The notes below the pieces were generated by a model. It was not told the DNA's origin. It did not search any database and saw only the letters and a list, made by a program, of their open reading frames with translations. DNA of 64,000 nucleotides from Coneutiohabitans sp964457925 (GTDB taxonomy: Bacteria; Zhuqueibacterota; Zhuqueibacteria; Zhuqueibacterales; Zhuqueibacteraceae): the NCBI GenBank assembly GCA_964457925.1, contig CAYWGH010000004.1:1-64000 (forward strand), in the 5' to 3' direction. Positions 60,492-64,000 of the stretch are shown here, in pieces; position 1 is the first letter of the stretch; every line of letters starts with the position of its first letter. The position numbers and the translations under genes are program-made.

Positions 60492-61385
60492 TCACATTTG
60501 GTTCAATGGATGTTTTGTGATTTGTGACCGTAAATGCTCGGCACTAGCGGCAAGATAGATTGTTGTGGTTTTGATGTCGTTATGCCCCATCATTTTTGAA
60601 AGGCTGTAAATATCACAGCCGCCCTCGAGCATCAGCGTAGCGAACGTATGCCGTAATTTATGAACGCCGAAATTGATTCCCGAAGCCTCTTTCACTTTCT
60701 CCACTAACCTTTTCAAGCCGCTATCAGTAAATCCGAGATTTCGATTCAAAGAAGTAAAAAATTCGGGGCAGGTCTTATTGAGTCGTTTTCGTTCAGACAA
60801 GTATTTCGTCATACTTTCGGCCAACCGGTAGGAGATCGGCACGACCCTATCCTTACTCCCCTTCCCCTGTCTGATAAACAGAGACAAATTTTCCAAATCA
60901 ACATCAGAGTATCTCAAATGTAACAGCTCACTCTTTCTGATGCCGGCGAAAAGGAATGTCGATAAAATTGCATGATTCCGATAGCGCAAAAATTGGTACG
61001 GGTAAGGATAATTGTAGACGACTTCGAGAAGCCGTAACGATTCTTGCTTCGTAAGCTTTGGAGGAAGTCTCTTCTCAAGCTTGGGTACTTCAATATCATT
61101 GACTGGATCATTCGACAAATAACCTTCTTTGATGCACCAACGAAAAAATACAGCGAGTGTTTTTTGATATTGAATAAACGTATTGGGAGACCATTGCTGC
61201 GATGTTCGTCCGTAGTAGAATAAATTTCTGACGTTGTCCTTATTGACGTCTTCGATTTCCTTGACCTGGGCGAATGAGCAGTACCGATTAAGCACTTGGC
61301 GGTATCGCCGGATCGTTGCTTTGGAATAGCCTCGGATATACGAAGAATAGTCATAAAACTTTTGTGCAAGAATGTGAATATCCAT
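60492..61385 (-). CDS. Tyrosine recombinase / integrase
   Basis: 297 residues. An N-terminal SAM-like core-binding domain (about 1-90) and C-terminal catalytic domain with AGIRKSELLHL (Arg), GKGSKDRVVPI, HKLRHTFATLM (HxxR) and MGHNDIKTTTIYL (His/Tyr). XerC/D-like size, yet it lies beside a tRNA-Thr gene, ATG 38 bp from its 3' end, as integrases of tRNA-targeting islands do. It may be the island integrase or a Xer-type enzyme. Confidence 0.9.
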   Translation of the reverse strand: MDIHILAQKFYDYSSYIRGYSKATIRRYRQVLNRYCSFAQVKEIEDVNKDNVRNLFYYGRTSQQWSPNTFIQYQKTLAVFFRWCIKEGYLSNDPVNDIEVPKLEKRLPPKLTKQESLRLLEVVYNYPYPYQFLRYRNHAILSTFLFAGIRKSELLHLRYSDVDLENLSLFIRQGKGSKDRVVPISYRLAESMTKYLSERKRLNKTCPEFFTSLNRNLGFTDSGLKRLVEKVKEASGINFGVHKLRHTFATLMLEGGCDIYSLSKMMGHNDIKTTTIYLAASAEHLRSQITKHPLNQM

Positions 61386-61390
61386 AAACA

Positions 61391-61423
61391 GAAAAACACT
61401 GTCAATTCGTTACAGTGTTTTTC
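61391..61423 (-). terminator. tRNA-Thr terminator hairpin
   Basis: GAAAAACACTGT (61391-61402) pairs with ACAGTGTTTTTC (61412-61423). On the - strand it begins directly after the tRNA CCA and ends with TTTTTC, six bases before the integrase ATG. It terminates the tRNA transcript. GAAAAACACTGT occurs again at 61957-61968. Confidence 0.85.
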
Positions 61424-61701
61424 TGGAGCCGTTGGGCAGATTTGAACTGCCGACCTACTCCTTCACTTACACCTCAATTTCTTTCTGGCACGTATATGAG
61501 GGTTAGACTGTATCTTGAGCTTTTCCTTTCGGAAGAAGCTCCCCTTGTCAGTCGTTCGAGCGCCGATGTGGCGCTACGGTCTGATCCGCCTCAGGCGGAC
61601 TTTAACCGTTATTCGGGATTCAATGATAAATTTCTTTATCAATGGGCAGGAGACGAAAGTGTCCCACCATGGAGTTGCTCTACCAACTGAGCTACAACGG
61701 C
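61424..61701 (-). tRNA. tRNA-Thr (GGU) interrupted by a group I intron, CCA encoded
   Basis: Exon 1 is 61701-61666 (36 nt), exon 2 is 61463-61424 (40 nt). Exons form a canonical cloverleaf: acceptor GCCGTTG/CAACGGC, D arm GCTC/GAGC, anticodon arm ACTCC/GGAGT with loop ATGGTAA (anticodon GGT, threonine), T arm GGCAG/CTGCC, discriminator T and encoded CCA. The intron interrupts after base 36. It is transcribed toward the integrase and followed by a terminator hairpin. Confidence 0.92.
61464..61665 (-). ncRNA. Group I self-splicing intron in tRNA-Thr
   Basis: 202 nt inserted after U36 of the anticodon loop. The P1 helix can be drawn from exon ATGGT and intron GGGACAC paired with GTCTCCTGCCCAT, placing a U-G wobble at the 5' splice site. 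The conserved R-like core GAACGACTGA and S-like core AAGATACAGTCT are visible, and the last intron base is G (omega-G). It has no ORF. Confidence 0.88.
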
Positions 61702-61723
61702 AAAATATTTTTGTAAATGTTCT

Positions 61724-61779
61724 TCTGGGTTATCCACAACCCCATGACCTGTTTAAGGCGGGAGTAACCCAGATTTTTT
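61724..61779 (+). terminator. Terminator-like inverted repeat upstream of tRNA-Thr
   Basis: TCTGGGTTA (61724-61732) and TAACCCAGA (61765-61773) pair, followed by six T. It would act on + strand transcripts, though no + gene is seen. The gap 61702-62025 has no other feature than this, a weak HEPN-gene terminator-like palindrome near 61936-61970, and AT-rich sequence. Confidence 0.45.
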
Positions 61780-62025
61780 CTCTTTTCTTTTTACCTTAGC
61801 TGAATATCGTCAGTTCTTCTAGACCTGTTTATTACCATCAACTTTCCCAGCCCTATTTATCTTACCTTTCAGCTAATGTTAGATAAAAAGTCGTGAAAAA
61901 ATTTCTGAAAAATTTGCCGTTGAGTAGGCCTGTTTAACACAGTTTTTGGCGGCTGAGAAAAACACTGTAATGTTGTTTTAATTTACATTCGACTAAGGTG
62001 AGAATACCACACTTGGCATGAAGCC

Positions 62026-62574
62026 TCAATTCATGACTACTCTTGGATGTTTGACCTTCATTACCCTATCTCGTAACAGAATAATTGCAGATCGCACTGT
62101 ATTATCAATACCCTCAACCTCTTTAACTTTTAATGTTTTAAACCTTATCCCATCTTTTGGATGTATCAGCATGTTCCTCACCACTTCAGCCGATTTTAGA
62201 TCATTCCATAATTTTGAATTTTTTACTTTAGGGAGATCAACCTTAGAGAATCTTTTTAGTAGAAACAAGAATTTCTTTGTCGTCTGCTGATAATGAACAT
62301 ACTTTTCGAAGCGACCACTCTCACCCATTCTCCAATCTACTTCCTCCAAAAAACCTTTTTCATATGATTCAAGCTTGCTCGCAAACTTTGCCACTGAGGA
62401 AATATTGTTAATATAGCCCTCCAACGCTGCCCAAGCATTTACAATCACCGCAATCGAATAAGCCTCCTCTTGAAACGGATCAGTCGATTTACTTTTCAAC
62501 TTTTCAAGATACCATTTATTGGTCTCAAGTAGTAATAAAATGTAATCGACAAGTGTATCTCGTTCATCTTTCAT
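62026..62574 (-). CDS. HEPN-domain protein, possible RNase effector
   Basis: 182 residues, nearly all helical. The pattern AWAALEGYINN (about 47-57) and the catalytic-type motif RNMLIH (R133-x4-H138) match the HEPN superfamily, many of whose members are RNases in toxin-antitoxin and defence systems. Starts four bases after the DGQHR gene stop (a GTG at 62592 overlapping it is possible). The gene is AT-rich. Role as effector of the two-gene operon is inferred. Confidence 0.7.
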   Translation of the reverse strand: MKDERDTLVDYILLLLETNKWYLEKLKSKSTDPFQEEAYSIAVIVNAWAALEGYINNISSVAKFASKLESYEKGFLEEVDWRMGESGRFEKYVHYQQTTKKFLFLLKRFSKVDLPKVKNSKLWNDLKSAEVVRNMLIHPKDGIRFKTLKVKEVEGIDNTVRSAIILLRDRVMKVKHPRVVMN

Positions 62575-62578
62575 ATAA

Positions 62579-63841
62579 TCAAATGCTGTCACCTTCTTTT
62601 TTCATCTTGTTTGCATGAAAATATAAAACCGACTTATCTAATAATGACTTATCAATTTTCGTCCCACTTGAATCTTTAGAATAAACCAGGAAGATCATTA
62701 TTAATCTTCCCCTCTCTTTTGCATCTGATCGAGTTCCCAAGCCACGATATGTTGCAGGGTCAAGTTTGTGGTTTTTAAATTCTGACATCTCCTTAGCATT
62801 TAACGGATCATCTTTGCCTGAATTTGATGGTAAAGAATAGAATTTTTTCAATCTCGTTTGATCACTCTGTAAGAGGCCACTGACGTGTGCCCAAGCTGAA
62901 ACTACTGCAATCGCCATCGCTTTCATCCTAAAGGCTTTTATCTGTTTTAAACCTTCTTTTGTAGATGCAATCTTATTTTGTTTTTTGTGAAGTTCAACAA
63001 AGTTTTTACCAGCCTCAACCAATTTCTTGTCATCAACAAAATTTCCTACTTTTGAATAAATCTTCTCGTATTCATTATCCATGCCTGACGATGCGCAAAT
63101 ATAACTATCAATTGCGTCATCATCGAAGGAACCCTTATATTCCCATCCTTTATAAAAATTCACAATAAATGTCCTGAGTGACCTCACTGACGGTCTGTTA
63201 TCTGGATTAATTCTTGAATCTGCAAAATCTTTTCCCTTTTCTAACAAACCAATCAATTGAGCAAAATTTCTGAGTTTATTGGGTGGCTCAAGTCTTTGTT
63301 CCTCCATTCTGTCGAGTAAATCAGGAGAAATGTCGATATTTGTATTTGATATAAGTGCGATTTCCGCACGTTTATCTTTATCGAGATTAAAATATACTCT
63401 TAAACCATGCACAGATTCATCGGACGACTTCTCTTCAATGGCTTTTGTTCTGTGTTGTCCACCTAAAATTTTTAAGGGTTTCTCGGATTTATACTGTGTA
63501 TTATAATCAACCACAATATCCGTAAACTGCCTCCCCTTACCTGCGTCCGATACCATCGTTTTGAAATCCGGATTATTAGGTTGCAAATCTCTATTCAGCT
63601 TATAATCCTCCTGATAATCAGGATCGATGACAGCATCCTTATCGGCAAGAAGAACAAAATCTTTTTTCTTAATATGACAGACAGTGTAAAAAACTTTAGT
63701 TTTTGAATCGAACAATACCAGTGGCTTTGTTTTCAAATTTTTTTCCAAGATTGGAATGGAAGTGAAAAATTCATCCAATACGCTTGCTGTATCAGCGTCA
63801 ATTTTTACATCATTGCCAACTGTATAATAGTCTTGTTTCAT
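62579..63841 (-). CDS. DGQHR-domain (DndB/ParB-like fold) protein
   Basis: 420 residues with the signature ILGGQHRTKAI at 125-135, DGQHR here as GGQHR, and a following AEIALISNTNIDIS stretch. The C-terminal half is helical. DGQHR proteins include DndB, regulator of DNA phosphorothioation, and other stand-alone defence-island proteins. The coupled HEPN gene supports a defence function. No dnd genes are in the window. ATG 63841 preferred; 63862 possible. Confidence 0.75.
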   Translation of the reverse strand: MKQDYYTVGNDVKIDADTASVLDEFFTSIPILEKNLKTKPLVLFDSKTKVFYTVCHIKKKDFVLLADKDAVIDPDYQEDYKLNRDLQPNNPDFKTMVSDAGKGRQFTDIVVDYNTQYKSEKPLKILGGQHRTKAIEEKSSDESVHGLRVYFNLDKDKRAEIALISNTNIDISPDLLDRMEEQRLEPPNKLRNFAQLIGLLEKGKDFADSRINPDNRPSVRSLRTFIVNFYKGWEYKGSFDDDAIDSYICASSGMDNEYEKIYSKVGNFVDDKKLVEAGKNFVELHKKQNKIASTKEGLKQIKAFRMKAMAIAVVSAWAHVSGLLQSDQTRLKKFYSLPSNSGKDDPLNAKEMSEFKNHKLDPATYRGLGTRSDAKERGRLIMIFLVYSKDSSGTKIDKSLLDKSVLYFHANKMKKEGDSI

Positions 63842-63874
63842 AAATATCGAAATTAAAAACATCTCATGATTTTA

Positions 63875-63902
63875 AGTATACTCTTTCGCCCTTGTTACTC
63901 AA
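63875..63902 (-). promoter_or_regulatory. Promoter of DGQHR-HEPN operon
   Basis: - strand TTGAGT (63897-63902), 16-bp spacer, TATACT (63875-63880). Upstream 63903-64000 is AT-rich with no gene seen. Confidence 0.55.
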
Positions 63903-64000
63903 ATTAAAAAACGCCATATACTCAATTCAAAGGCCTCGTTCTATATTTAAATAATAGTTTATTAACTTGCAAATGACAATATTGTAATCTTTATTCATCG

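Noticed and set aside
61464..61701. Alternative splice reading giving a GUG (His) anticodon
   Set aside because: It would need the 5' exon to end earlier; it breaks the P1 wobble, and U73 with no extra G-1 does not fit tRNA-His, whereas GGU fits tRNA-Thr.
1..64000. CRISPR arrays, transposases, rRNA genes
   Set aside because: No regularly spaced repeats, IS ends, transposase motifs or rRNA sequences were seen.

Overview
The window appears to join two genomic styles. From 1 to about 31.3 kb every supported gene is on the + strand, and most starts have a clear GGAG-type Shine-Dalgarno site. The gene content is that of a diderm, respiring, non-photosynthetic bacterium: a CusB/CusA metal efflux pump, System I cytochrome c maturation (ccmF, ccmH and relatives), a TonB-dependent receptor, outer-membrane beta-barrels, and secreted proteins ending in the YPNPFNPET-type C-terminal sorting domain common in the KSB1/Calditrichota/Ignavibacteria/Bacteroidota group. 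A KSB1- or Calditrichota-like host is an inference from these features, not a determination.

Layout of the first part: 1-4.2 kb CusB/CusA; 4.3-10.3 kb copper chaperone-like and ccm genes; 10.3-13.8 kb SPFH lipoprotein, a Met-rich protein plus beta-barrel pair, and small SHOCT and YHS proteins; 13.9-20.2 kb galT, response regulator, TonB receptor and lipoproteins; 20.3-24.9 kb glycogen phosphorylase, MgtC, an anti-sigma kinase, a lone atpB and an ECF sigma factor; 25.1-31.3 kb a nine-haem cytochrome, a sorted secreted protein, and a second Met-rich plus beta-barrel pair. Three intergenic regions (10.34, 15.62 and 28.02 kb) carry the same long promoter-like architecture.

At 31.34-31.38 kb a strong bidirectional terminator separates this part from the rest. 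From there to the right end all supported genes are on the - strand, Shine-Dalgarno sites are absent at the starts inspected, promoters are TTGACA/TATAAT-like, and the proteins resemble those often seen in Patescibacteria (CPR): DUF1573, DUF302, DUF3105, SHOCT, CcdA, C39-like peptidase, DsbA-like and multicopper oxidase. About 30 kb are devoted to copper and heavy metals: two P-type ATPases, CopZ, two CsoR-family repressors with different metal ligands, an RND pump with adaptor, a multicopper oxidase, an HMA-SafE-cupredoxin fusion, YHS and DUF2933 proteins, and periplasmic thiol-redox proteins. Four CsoR-type operators are visible. Three share one sequence and identical promoter geometry, and one belongs to a second class, suggesting two regulons. 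Four small two-membrane-segment proteins with extracytoplasmic cysteines, three of them ending in a common FxRGIxxP[KR] tail, are scattered through this region and may be an undescribed family.

The right end holds a tyrosine recombinase next to a tRNA-Thr(GGU) gene interrupted by a 202-nt group I intron, then an AT-rich operon encoding a DGQHR-type protein and a HEPN-type protein that resembles a defence pair. Whether the second part is a transferred island, or the contig is a chimera, cannot be settled from the sequence alone.
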